DNA of 64,000 nt. Origin: Symbiodinium natans (taxonomy: Eukaryota; Sar; Dinophyceae; Suessiales; Symbiodiniaceae). Below, piece after piece: positions 1-11,372 of the stretch (positions are counted from its first letter, which is position 1; every line of letters starts with the position of its first letter). The notes beneath the pieces are model-generated. The model saw only the letters and a list, made by a program, of their open reading frames with translations. It did not search any database and was not told where the DNA came from. A program made the translations under genes and the position numbers. The stretch lies in contig CAJNDS010001236.1 of the NCBI GenBank assembly GCA_905221605.1, positions 532,764-596,763 of the forward strand, read 5' to 3'.

Positions 1-312
1 ATTGGCGACCCACTTCAAAGCCTTCAAAGTGTTCCAGGACGAGGGGTTCAGAGTGTTAAGTGCCGGGTGGACGGCCTCGGCAACAATGACAATGACACTG
101 TGTCAACGCAGATATATCTTGTGAAGTCCTTCCTCTGGTCGGGCGCATACTACCATCCAATCTCCGCACGGCTGGGGAGACCGATCACTTCACAACACCT
201 CAACCGCCGTCCGCCAGAAGGCTTGTCGGCTCATCACAATCAAAGTGGCGGGACCGTGTGGTACAAGCTTGGCAGCAGTGACGCAATTTTTCTTTTTTGG
301 TCTGTTTCCAAG

Positions 313-710
313 GCCTCTGGACGTCAATTGTGGAGATGACACACGCTGGTCGCGGCAGACAGGCTTAGTGACATGGCGTGGTGACCCCGCCTTCCAGATT
401 GACGAAAACGGGGAGGTCCTGGGCACTCCTCAGGTAGATATCTCGAAAGCGGCTGGCCTGGCCAAGCTTTCTTTGACATGTTTTGTCGCCCTGGGAGACC
501 CCGCGTACTATTCAGTTCCACTTGTTGCATCTCTCAGGATCGACATTTTTGATGATACTTGCTTCGTTCCGAAGAGAGCACGGGCGTTGATCTGGGCTGA
601 AAAGGCAACCGGCTCAGGCACCTGCGCTTCGGAATGTCGGCGAGAGCCAAAGTGTGGTGGCTACGCACAAGAGGGTGACTGTTGGTTGGCAACCAGCAGC
701 AAAGATGGAG
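313..710 (+). CDS. gene 1 exon 1 (PAN-like Cys-rich)
   Basis: The frame is open and protein-like, including DDTRWSRQTGLVTWRGDP and, near the end, a Cys-spaced stretch (GTCASECRREPKCGGYA then GDCWLA) like a PAN/Apple half-domain. The acceptor is TTTCCAAG before 313. The proposed donor is GTACTA after 710, leaving phase 1, which fits exon 2. The same frame stays open to a TGA at 773-775, so a later donor is possible. The open frame also runs upstream to 245, but that part (FFFFGLF) looks like a polypyrimidine tract. Confidence 0.6.
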
Positions 711-3700
711 GTACTATGACCACGGAAACTTGGCCTTGCCCCTCAGAACCCTTGTTGGCCCTTTTTGAACTCTGATCCTTGCCCGAGAGCAGTGGTACAA
801 CGTCACTTTCGCGATCTTCCTTCCGTACTGTACTCGTACGTAAATCGCTACAACAGCCGCTTTCTGCAAAATGTGGTTATTGATTCGTTCACAACTGTCT
901 TTCTCATGAGCCAGTTTGCTCTCGAAACAAGTCGTTTCATCGCGATCTTCCTTTCGTATAGGCTCCGTTCAAAGATGCGCTCCAAAGGTTTGTAATTGTT
1001 CAACTTGCGTGGTCGTGCTTGATGTCTTGACCCAAAGGCAACACGTCGAGTAATTAATTGCAGTTGTGTATTCCGCAAAGTACTGTGGCACTAGTGTTGG
1101 GGCAGCGTAGCGCCGGTCTTTCAACCCTGACCTGATGCATCAAGCCTGTCATGCTTGGCCATCAAGCCTGGGGTTCAATGCGCTATTTTCCTTCATGACC
1201 CCAGTAACTGCGTAAGAACTGCTAACAACAGTTTCCCAGCTGGCAAAAACAACGTGCGTTAGTCTCGTGCTGCTGCTGTGCTAGAAAGGCGCTAGTTCGG
1301 ATGCGGTCCGTGATACCTAGTAATTCTAGAATGTGCCGCTGCAAGGCATGCTGAGCCCTGTCGAAAGGAAGCGCCTTCGCGATGCTGCGCGTGATGTATA
1401 GCACCTTTCGCCTGCATGGCACGATGCCGCAACAACGCACGAAGCACAGTTCAGGTCGACAACCAACGCCCGAACCCTGGATGCTATTGGTTTTGTGCTT
1501 GTAAAGAGGCTGACGTGGCGCGCGCTAGTGACAGTTGATACTTTTGTATTATGGAAGTTGAAACTCGGAGTTTGGGCTGCAAGTGGCTTTTATTTTGAGG
1601 CGTCACCCGAGTACATCCGTACTCCGTCCGGTTCTGGGAACAAGAGTATTCAACACTGCCCATACGTGAATAGCGATGGTGTTCATGCAATTCGCGTGCA
1701 TTGTGAACACGACGCCGTGAGAGACGTCACTTTTTTGCCAACGCTCTCAATGTGTCTTCCGAATTGTCGGGAAAGGGGTGAAAAAAGCCACACTTCGCAA
1801 GAAGTGCGAGGAACTGCGCGTTGAAGCGAAAGTGCCGCTCGCGACAAATGCGCGCGCGCGCGCGCGCGTAACTGGCAAAACAGCAACTTCACGCATCTTT
1901 GCTTCGCGCAGAAACGTGCAGAATGGGCGAGAAAGCCACTTCGTTTTGCACAAGGTGGCTTTCGAGAGAAGATAGTTTTGTAGTTGCGAACTTCCTTGCG
2001 GATGCGAGAAGGACAATCCATGTTCCCAAAACAATGAGTCTCAAGAAGTTGCTTTCTGGCAACCATTTCGCGAACTTCCTTCGCAAAAGTCGCTTTCCGA
2101 GAAACGTGTTGTCCATCAAGCCATGTCAAGCCTGTTATGACTCGTATGACATGTCGCTTCGGTTGCGAAGCTCGGACTCTGTTGCCATTTCGTTCAGTCT
2201 TTCTGCCGCCCTCAGAAGTAGGAGCTGGTAAGTCTTCTAGTCACTTTGAAGCAGAACGATGATCTCAGTACGCCCGTCGCCGATGGAATTATGTGAAGAG
2301 CAGGGCTTTGTGAAAGGGAAGGCAGCTGAAAACTTTGAAAAGCTTCTGACTGTCACAGTTCTTGTTTTGATCCTGTCGAGGAAAAGCTGCTCGTTCGATC
2401 CTCCTGCGAAGAGGGTGCTTCTTGCATGCTGGTCCGGAGCGACAAAGTGGCGCTTGACGGGGAATATTGCCCGGCAAGCAAGCACAAGGAAGCGGGGCTT
2501 TGCACCCGTTCATTCATCCGCGATGTCGCTCGACATTTGCAGTGCCCAGGAGGCGATGAGATCTTCATCATGTTCTCTCATGAATCTGTTCCGCAAAGGT
2601 TCAACACAACAGACGTGGGTTTTATGAATCATTTCCTCTGCGTGAGTCACGTTGAAGAGTCTTGGCATTATTTTGGAGCAACCACCACCTCCACCACGTT
2701 GCCGTGGCCTAAAGAGGACTCTGCCCGCTTGTTTAGTTGCGAGGAGAGCATTTGCTTTCAAGGCACAGAGGCCGCCCACTGCCAGGCTGTGGCGGACAAA
2801 GTCGGTGCCCGCTACTTTTCGTTTAATGGCAGCCAGTGTCAAGTGCTGAAAGGCTGGGTGACACAGCCGGAGGTGGAAGGGTCCGCAGAGTCATGGAGAG
2901 CCTGCTCAACTTATGTCAATGTCGACACTTGTCCCACGCCGTGTGAGAAAAGAAGCAATTCCTGCGTCATGAGGGCCGTGTGCCCCGAGAGCTACCCGAA
3001 AGCAAAGCGAAGTGACAGCCAGGACAGCTGCTGCAGCAAAGTGGATAGTCTTCCATGCATCCCTTGCCGGGCCTTGGCATGCGCCAGTCACCCGTCCGCC
3101 TCGGGAGACTTCAAGGCATGTGCTGATTTGGCGTCGGAGGACGATTGCAAAGCTCAGCGCCTGTGCAAGTGGGAGGATGGACAATGTGGAGACCCTGATT
3201 TCGTTCCGCTTTCCTCGGATGTGCTTGTGGCCACCGTCCAGAAATCCAAAGGCTATCCAACCTACAGCATATCCTTGTTGGAAGGCATCAACAAGATACA
3301 TCATGGGATGCAGTCTGGGTATGCCCGATCGGATTTGGAGGCCAAGGACTTTGGTGGACTTGAAGAAGGCCCTGGAAAGGAAAGGGCGATAACGTTTTGG
3401 GACTGCGGAGGCCTTGAGAGCACCATTTACCGCAGGCAAGGTGCCACCCTGCCAGACACGCTGTATTTGGTAAAGCGCTCATGTTCCTCTCGTCCAGGTG
3501 CCTGGTCACTCATGCAAGCAAGCGACCTAGACTCGAAGAGCAAGTCGGGCGATCTTGAACTCTTTGGCAACGTGACTGCCTGTGTGGAGGCAGATCTGCC
3601 CGCAAACGCTTTTTCTCAGGGAGAGGCCACGTCGGCTATTTGGGTTGGGGACACGGATGTAGAGGCCACTCTCAATGCATCCGTAGCAGCTCCGAGTTGC

Positions 3701-6700
3701 GGCTCCCCCGCGGCGAACGCCACCGAGGGCGAGTCAGAGTCGTCCGAGTCGTCAGAGTCAGAGTCGCCCTTCGCGTTTGGTACTTTGGAAGATCCCACGC
3801 TGTACAGTCTAGGAAGCTGTGAATGCTTCGGGCAGGAACATCAGCATCACGCACCAGTCACTAGTGAAGCTAAGGCGGCTTTGCAGGAGAATGCTGAGTT
3901 CAACAATTTTGTGCCAGAGTATCAGCTGCTTGCAACGGGCGACCTTTTCTGTGAGATATCGGCGCTCATTCCGGGCGGTCAATCCAACGATGCGACCGAG
4001 GACGAATGCATTTCCTTGTGCTCGGGCACACAGTCTTGCAAATATGCGGTCTACGCAGCTTCCCTCCGCATGTGCATGCTGTTCCTGAAGTGCGACTCGA
4101 TGAGCCGGACGGGAATGTCAATCAAAACCAAGATCTTCGGGTTTCTTGAACCAACCACAACGTTCTGCCGGATTGCCGATGAAGCGGCTTGTTGGTCTTC
4201 GCAACTGCGACGGCAGCTTCTGGAAGAACCTGCTGGTGACTCTGGTGACGGTCCTAAGATCAGATGTGCGTTTGCAGATTTCATCAGCCAGTGCGACATC
4301 ATGGAAATGACTTTGGGGCAATCAAACGGATGCTCCAGATGCCAGTACCTGTCTACAGATGATCCGCTGGCCGATGGCAGAAGGAAGCTTCCGCTCCCGG
4401 ACTCTTTCCCAAGTTCAACGCAACTTTCAGTCTCATGCAGGCCTCACACGCGCATGATGAATCACCACTCAGGCCAGTCCCTTGACAAGTCCATCATCAC
4501 TTGCGTGAGCGGAACTTGGATCAACGCAAACAGCCGAACAGGCCTGGCTGGGTTCTCTTGCATGGAGTGCGTTCAAGTCGCACAGCCTCAATTGGCGCGC
4601 TTGAGAAGCTTGAGTTTGCAAGAGATGTATTACTTGAGTCGCAGGCCCCTCCAACATCATGTCGGGGGCGTGGGCTGCACTGTTGCAACAGAAGCCACGG
4701 CATCACCGCTGCAGAGCCAAGCAGGCTGCCTCTGCACGAATGCAGACACGCACATTTGCCCGTGCGAGCAGGCGCCCAAGATCTACTTTTGGAACGGCCT
4801 GCTCAGGACAAAAGGGTTAAACAGCTTGTGCTTGCGAAGGAAAGATTTTTCTGACGTCGGGTTCGGCTGGTGCACCCACGACTACACCTACTGGAGCTTG
4901 GAGCAGGATTTTCGCCTGAGAGTGGAAGACACTGACGACTGCCTGTGCCAAGACGATCAAGAGGAGCAGGGCTTCAAGACAAAGATTGTCCCTTGTGAGC
5001 TGTGCGAAAGCATCTGGTTCTTCGATGGAGCCGCCTGCGAGTTCAGCATGGAGCTTCTCCAGCCAGAGCCACCTATGCAGTTTTTGTTCAAGGGCAAAGG
5101 TGGTATCTTCTTCGGCATCTCCGAGAAGAAGCTCAAAAAAAACGTGACGAAGTCTGTGAGCAAACGCTCCAGCGTGCGGGAGCCATGGAGGCGGTGGAAA
5201 TCGGAGGCGGCAGAGAGGCAGGTGAGCAGGGAAGCAGCCTCGGAAGATTTCGGGAGCTGCGAGGTCTCGCTTTCTGTCAGCTTGGGGATGTATGGTAAGT
5301 ACAAGAACAACCAGATCCCCTTCAGCCTCTACACTGCCGAGAACCAGACCCTTCCTGAACGCTGGACGCGGGCTTCCATGATTGGGAATGGGAAGATGAG
5401 TTTCTTCGCGTGCGTACAAGGCGGTGCTTTAGGCACTGAAGCTGGGAAGGACATCTTGGCCGAAATTGCGAAGCTGGAGGCAGCCATGGCGGAGTACGCG
5501 AAAAAAGGCAGCCCGGCGAAGATCATTGGGCCCTGGGTTGAAGGTGATGACGAAGACTACAAAGTCGTCAGGGTCCTGAACGACAAAGATATTTCGTGGG
5601 GCAAGCTCAATTTCAAGATTGGCATGAAACTGTCAACGCCGTTCAACAGTAACGACTGTGTGAGTGCCTTCGCCGATTTATATGGATCCTGTTGGGTTAT
5701 CGTAGATTCTCTTTTCCGATCTTGCGGGCAGATTGTGGGTTGCGTGGACAACGACGATGATTTGTACATGTGCCAATATGACGACGACCTCCCCGTCAGA
5801 GGCGAAGACCTTGGCTATGATGAAGATCACAACCCAGACTTCGATGGAAGGTATTGCCACGCTGCCTTCAACGCGATCGATCCCGAGATTATTGAGGACT
5901 TCGAGGCTCAAATAGACGCACTGAAGGAGGAGTTCAGCAAGCGGAAGGCGGCGTGCTCGAGTAGCTTCAGAATGTCACTGGAGGACTACGAATCTTTGCA
6001 GATCGAAACCTACGACGAAGAGAACGAACCGGCAGAGGCCCGAGTGTCCTGTGGTTTGCTTAGCCACGGCCGACCCCCAGAAACTGAGCGCCTGGCTTTT
6101 GGGATGACGTCTGGACAGTTCGCTCAGCTCCAAATGGGCAGCACCTATCATGCAGGAGCGGCTGATCACCGCCAACCTCCCTTCGACATCGACGAAGAAA
6201 CTCCGGTGAAGGCGTTTGCGAAGGGATGGCTCGCGCCCATTGAGAATGGTGCGGCGTTTTTTGGATTGAATTGTCCGATGGGCTTCTTCGTCAAGGTGGA
6301 CAAGACGGCAGAGTCCCCATATTGTTCCTATGCACACTCCGGCAGCGTCAAGCGAGTGTCCACTGTTCTGCTGCCAGCTTCGGCAGTTTGTGACATGGGA
6401 TTCGCTCTCAAGGGGTGGTATAACCTCCTTGAAACTCCGGTGAAGAATTCCAAGGAGGAGGAGGCCGTGCAAGGCTTCAGGATCATCTGCGTGGAGTTGC
6501 CCGGGATCTCCCGACTCTGCGAGCGCCGGGATGCCCGTTGCGAGCACGACGAGATCGTCACGGGGCTGCAATATGAAAAAGACCAAGCAATGAGGTACAC
6601 ATGTTGCAAGGTGCCAACTCTTTACGGCCAGAAGCTGGGTAGGGGCAACCTGTCTGACATTGCAGTGTGGGAAGGTGAGTACTGCCCTGTGAGACTTGAC

Positions 6701-9700
6701 AAAACGGAGCGGCCAGTGTATGAGTCGCAGCGTTTGTTGGTTTCAAGCACAGAGAGGCCGGCATATTACAGCACCGACCTCGCAGACAAGAACAACATGA
6801 TCCTCGACAAGCATGAGATCACTTGTGGTGCACGCGAGGCTCTCTCCCGGTGGAAACTCCAGCAAGTCGCTGATCGATACTTTGTGGCTTTCACATGCAT
6901 TCCAGCCGACTTCCAAGAATGTTCTTGGAACGAGCAAGACACTGTGCCTTACAACAAGTTGGCAGGGGTGTGCACTGATTCCCATGTGTTGGTCGGCATG
7001 GCCTTCGAGCATGTGTCTGACGGTACTGGCAGCCTGCGTTGGAAGTGCTGCCAGGTTCCGGATGTCGCGAGTTCTTTCCAAAGAATTACGAATGGCAAGC
7101 CAGACGCGGAGGACTTCATGCCAACGCTCGTTTACAATGACTTTGATTGTTTTCCAGCCGCGATGGTCGGTGTCAAGCTGAACGACACTGTGAAGAACTC
7201 GGGCCGCGTCTTCTGTGCAGGTCTTCCTGCGGACTTCGCGAAACAGAGGCAATACAAGCATGAAGTGCATTGGGAGCCGATGCTAGCATCGTGGACTTTG
7301 TCTGTGCAGGGTTCTATACTCGGTGGTCTCCCAAGTATGGCAACCCGTCCAGATCAGGCCGATCAGGGCCCAGATTCCATTGGAACTGCCCAGTCTCTGC
7401 CTGATGTGACAAAGCAGGTGGGGGTGAGGGCGTTGTTCCAAGCTAAACCTGCTTAACCTGAACACTCATATACAGGGCCGGCCATTGGGGTGGATCGGTC
7501 CCTTCACAGTAGGAAAGCCTTGAGGTGAAGCTTGAGCTTGGAGCCGGCGGCGACGCTGTGTGGCGGCTTTGGGTGAATGATTTTGAGAAGAGAGCTTCCT
7601 GGCAGCGAGTGTGTTCGAGTTGTCAGAGTTGTATATGTATGTGAACGCAGTTCCTGCTGCTTGCTGCGTAACAGCTCCAGCAGAGTTGAGGTGGACGTTG
7701 GAGGCAGGGGCTTCATTATTTGCACATTTAACGCCTTGACCTTGCAGTATGAAGCGCTGGAGAGTTTCGATCATGCTCCGCTATTGGAGCAGTTCCTTAA
7801 TTCTCAGCCTGATGGCACCGTTGTGGTGGCCATGATACGGAATCTGGACTCTTTGAAGCATGCGGGGGCGCTTCTGGCCTTGCACCGCTGTGGATCGAAC
7901 CTTCTTGAGCGGAAGGATGGGCTGCCTTCCGGTTCTTACGCCGTTGTCGGGTTTTGCGCCAGCCATGTTGGGACTGTTGGGAGGACACTGACCCTCGCAG
8001 AGTCGCAACCAACAGCACAGGTCAAGTCCGTCCTCAAGCTGGAGACCCTGCTGGGGCGAATGTTCACGGTTTCGCCTTTGGAAGACCTGACCGCGTCCTT
8101 CGTCCAGGCGGCAGAAGAGCCGGATCCTTTCCCAGCGGCTAGGCCGATCAAGCCGGAGATCCATGCTTTCCAGGCCAGGCAAAGATCCTGTAGATGGTCA
8201 TAGTACGGATATGCAAGCGTGCCATTGCAGGCATGCTTGCTGCAAGTGCATTTTGGTCCAGGTTAGGGATGCCTCCCATATATAGAGCTGCAGATACGTA
8301 CAGCGACAGCACGGACAAGTAGGCCGTTGCATTCAGTAGGAGTTTGATTCGGACTGGGGATGCTTTGTCCACTCATACACAGTCTCTTGCTTGTGGGATT
8401 CCCCTGCCATGGCTCGTTGTGAAGAAGCGTTCACCCTAAACCCTGAACTCTCAATCCTTCAAGTGTTTCTTCATGCCAGGCCGAGCAGCCCGACTACGAT
8501 CCATTTTGCAAGGATTACGCCCGCTTCCCGACAGGCAGCTGCGAGGGTGCTGAAAGTTGCCCACCGGAGGCTCACCCCTGCTTCCACGTCTTCCAGTTCT
8601 CGATCACAGAAGACTCTTTCTGGAACTGCGCCGACCAAGCCATCATCAACAAAGGGCTAGACTTGATGGACCGCGGTTGAAGCCCTAAACCCTAAACCCT
8701 TAACCCTAAACCCTAAAGCCCTAAACCCTGAAACCTGAACCCAAAACCCTAAACCGCAGGACCAGAGTGCCAAAGATGAGATTGATGCAACCAACACAAG
8801 GACCGAGCAGAATTCCAGGATCGTCCAAGGGGCTCTGTCTGCCGCTGCCGCAGCGATTTCGGCCATTCCTTGGGGAGCCTACTCCGAAGCGGCGGGCAAA
8901 AGCGCAGAGATGGCCGAGGAGCAGGCAGCGCTCGTTTTCAAAAAGACCGGACAGCTGCTAAAGTTCAAGAAAAAGTACGCAGGAAGGGCAAAGTTTTTCA
9001 AGGAAAACGGAGCGAGAAATCGCTTCGCCAACGCGGCAAAAAACTCCATGGATGTAGCCAACGCAGCAGCCTACCCAGGAGCTTTGGGCTTTACTCGACG
9101 AAATCAGTTCAAGAAGTCAGAGCCGGTCCAGACCGTGGGCGTAGATGGCCACCCGGCCATCATCAATTTAGAGCCAGCAGATCCTTACGGCTTCGCGCGA
9201 GCTGCCAACCTGAAAGAGTTCGCGACATTGAAGGTCGCGAGTTGCGATCCCGTCCAGTATGGGCTTTCCAAAGTGATGTGCGACCTTTATTGCACTGAGC
9301 AGTCTGTGAAGCTGGGGACCCAGGCCGTCTTGCAGAACCTGCAGAGATCGCACAACATGCTGCTGACAGACTTCGATCGGCTCCTAGAGTATCACACACA
9401 AACTCTATTGTGGGGCTTGGGCCAACTGCGTGATCAACTGGGCAAGGGCCTCTCAAAGAGCATCTTGGAGTCCGCGGACTCGGCACAAAGGCGCGAAGCC
9501 GCGTCTAAAGACCTGGACGATGGAGAAGAAGCAGTGCGAGAGCTACGGCACCTGTCTGGACTCTTGAGCTCTGGGGAGATGGACCTTTTGCAGGCAGTTG
9601 AGGTGCCTGAAGCACCCTTGGGAACCCTGAGGTGGCACCAGTCAGCTGCACGGCAGCTGCAGGAACGCTGCGCCATGCTCCTGAACCGCATGCTGGGCAT

Positions 9701-11003
9701 GAACGGAACTGAGACGAAGCAAGCGGCCGCAAATTTGCGAGCCTTGGTGCAAGAGTTCAGTAGCTATCGTTCCTGGCATTTGAAAAACTTGAAGAAGGAG
9801 AAGGGCCCAGAGCTGTTGACGTCTTTGACTTTGGAGAAGACTCGACATCTACGCACGGTCATTGAGAAGCAGCAGGCAGACCTCCAGGCTTCAAGACACT
9901 TCCTGGCGCCACGTGATTTTGGAGAGCTCCTCACGTCTGACTCGGTGGTCATCCGACTCAACCAATTGCTCGCTGCTTTCATCGAGGCTCATGCAAAGCA
10001 CACGCTGTTCTTTGACATGCGCGCCAGGGCCAACGCGTTGGCAGTTGAGTCCACTCATTTGGCGGAGGACTACGTCTCTTGCAAGAGCGAGAACTCCGAA
10101 GGCTTGCATTTCAGCTGGTCCCGCGTCCAACTGGCAGAAGAGTCGGCCCTGACAGCCCTTTTCGATGCCTGGGCAGCCTCCCGGGCGGCACAGGAGCTTT
10201 TGATGCTCTCCACCAGCGAAGGCTTGTTCTCTTCTCTAGCAAACCATGCGGCCGTCAACACGTCTGGCATTCCCCCGTCCAACTGTGAGCCGAATGTGTT
10301 GGCGAATTGGGCACACGAGGCCAGCGTCCAGGCCGTAGATGGCGTGCTGTGGCCGGTTCTCGAGCAAGTCTATGTGTTGGAGGCCAGAGCCGATGCTCAA
10401 GAGTCTGAGCTACAAAAGCACGTGAAGCAATACAGCCAACGCATTTCCGTCAAGGAGGCAACGCAAGCAATGCTACAGACCGCCACATCCATGGCAGATG
10501 GAAGCCAACGTGCGCTCGCAGCCCGAGTACTGAATGAAGCAGGTCGTTTGCATTGTCCAGCTCCCGAAGGGTGTCCATCTGATTGGATGCTGTTGGAGTC
10601 CCAGGGCTCTTCATGGGCGTCGCCGGCGCCAGGTGATGTGTTGCTTGGCGGGCATGGCGTCGTCCAAGAATGCTTGGGACCCAACTTAGCGAAGGCCCGC
10701 TGCCTGAGCGCTTGTTGTGCGATGTTTGCAACGTCAGCTGTTCGAAAGTGTCGAGCGTTTGTGCAAGAAGCATACGAAGTCCATCCCATTCGTTGTTTTT
10801 GTGCGATCCTGGGCGTCTCACAATGCGTTACAACATCGCGTCATTTTGCGCACTTGGGGGTTTTGTGTCTGTGTGTTGTTCGCACTGCATCCTGCTGGCC
10901 TTGCATTCATTTTACGCGACCGCCAGATTTGTTACTCCCATCACATGATGCGCGGCTCGGCGAAAGCTATGATGGATCACAAATGTGTCCGACGAGCATC
11001 TAG
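313..11003 (+). CDS. gene 1: large Cys-rich secreted-type protein with ILEI/FAM3-like domain (multi-exon)
   Basis: Five exons are read: 313-710, 2343 to about 7310-7423, about 7684-8173, 8480-8675, and 8776 to at most 11,003. Phases agree for exon 1 to 2 (GGA G + CT), exon 3 to 4 (phase 0) and exon 4 to 5 (CGC G + AT). The exon 2 to 3 junction is uncertain. The order is Cys-rich PAN/Apple-like stretches, a long Cys-rich region, an ILEI/FAM3-like fold, then a helical segment. ILEI/FAM3 domains occur in secreted or surface eukaryotic proteins, so an extracellular or cell-surface role is inferred. The true start and any signal peptide lie upstream of the window or in unrecognised exons. The last ~120 codons of exon 5 look poorly coding, so the real stop may be earlier. 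No enzyme function is claimed. Confidence 0.7.
711..2342 (+). other. gene 1 intron 1, with hairpins and a CG dinucleotide run
   Basis: There is no convincing coding sequence in this 1.6-kb stretch. It holds a (CG)n run near 1852-1868, an inverted repeat at about 1931-1964 (GAAAGCCAC paired with GTGGCTTTC), and several diverged copies of a motif containing AACTTC and TCGCAA between 1790 and 2100. The overlapping short frames here come from these repeats. Confidence 0.5.
2343..7423 (+). CDS. gene 1 exon 2 (about 1,690 codons, Cys-rich extracellular-type)
   Basis: A single uninterrupted frame is open from 2340 to a TAA at 7454. Counting from the ATG at 2426, a Ser/Glu-rich acidic linker sits near residues 434-447. 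A PAN/Apple-like segment (LATGDLFCEISALIPGG, then CISLC and CKYAVYA) lies at about 500-565. Paired Cys blocks that end in YTCCKVP and WKCCQVP lie near 1395 and 1540 and look like diverged copies of one module. Cys is abundant throughout, which points to a disulphide-rich secreted or surface protein. The exon must end before the TAA. Candidate donors are after 7310 (GTTCTA, phase 1), 7417 (GTGGGG) or 7423 (GTGAGG). Several NxS/T sites are present. No catalytic motif was recognised. Confidence 0.8.
7684..8173 (+). CDS. gene 1 exon 3: ILEI/FAM3-like domain
   Basis: The frame reads VEVDVGGRGFIICTFNA, then ESFDHAPLLEQFLNSQPDG, TVVVAMIRNLDS, and CGSNLLERKDGLPSGSYAV followed by VGF. This is the ILEI/FAM3 pattern: a GGRGF strand, a 'conclude with FD...L..FL...PDGT.V...' block, and a final 'G......SYA.VG' strand. 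The domain is known from secreted FAM3 cytokine-like proteins and is also fused into larger eukaryotic surface proteins. The acceptor is one of several AGs in CTCCAGCAGAG, at 7680-7685. The donor is GC after CAG at 8173, phase 0, which fits the next exon. Confidence 0.75.
8174..8479 (+). other. gene 1 intron 3
   Basis: This stretch has no coding signal between the GC donor at 8174 and the ATGCCAG acceptor at 8477-8479. A single CCCTAAACCCT occurs at about 8433-8446. Confidence 0.5.
8480..8675 (+). CDS. gene 1 exon 4
   Basis: The frame reads AEQPDYDPFCKDYARFPTGS, then a Cys-spaced run including CEGAESCPPEAHPCFHVF and SFWNCADQAIINKGLDLMDR. It enters in phase 0 after CCAG. It leaves in phase 1 before GTTGAAG and joins the next exon as CGC G+AT GAG. 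It has a Cys spacing style like exon 2 but is not a domain I can name. It lies in a different frame from the longest open frame over this stretch. Confidence 0.7.
8676..8775 (+). repeat. 100-base intron made largely of telomere-like repeat
   Basis: About 75 of the 100 bases between the GTTGAAG donor and the CCAAAG acceptor are imperfect CCCTAAA units, in C-strand orientation and ending close to the acceptor. The flanking exons read in phase across it. This shows a telomere-motif tract acting as intron sequence in a second gene, outside the 21-64 kb region. Confidence 0.7.
8776..11003 (+). CDS. gene 1 exon 5 (long helical region)
   Basis: The frame is open from the acceptor to a TAG at 11,001. 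It begins DEIDATNTRTEQNSRIVQG and contains an Ala-rich stretch ending ISAIPWGAYSEAAGKSAE. It continues with Leu-, Glu-, Lys- and Gln-rich helix-forming sequence (for example HNMLLTDFDRLLEYHTQTLL and RVLNEAGRLHC) and only scattered Cys, unlike exon 2. No family was recognised. Coding quality falls after about 10,640, where CCGGCGCCAG is followed by GTGATG, a plausible donor. The annotated stop may therefore not be the real one. Confidence 0.7.
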
Positions 11004-11063
11004 AGACCTGAGTGCACAGACTCGTGCGGTTACACCCATCTCTTGCTTTCAAGTGTATGCACG

Positions 11064-11372
11064 GTATATCTATATATCTATATATCTATAGATCTATAGA
11101 TCTATAGATCTATAGATCTATAGATCTATAGATCTATAGATCTATATATCTATATATCTATAATTCTATATATCTATGTATATATCTATATATATCTGTA
11201 TATATATATATATCAATATATATATATATATATCAATATATATCTATATATATCTATATATATCTATATATATCTATATATATCTATATATATATATATC
11301 TATATATCTATATTATATATCTATATGTCTATATATCTATCTATCTATCTATCTATCTATATATATATATGA
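11064..11372. repeat. TA-rich microsatellite (TATCTA / TAGATC units)
   Basis: About 300 bases of ATCTATAT and TCTATAGA units are followed by (CTAT)n near 11,336-11,360. Open frames over it are Tyr/Ile-repeat artefacts. It lies just downstream of gene 1. Confidence 0.9.
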
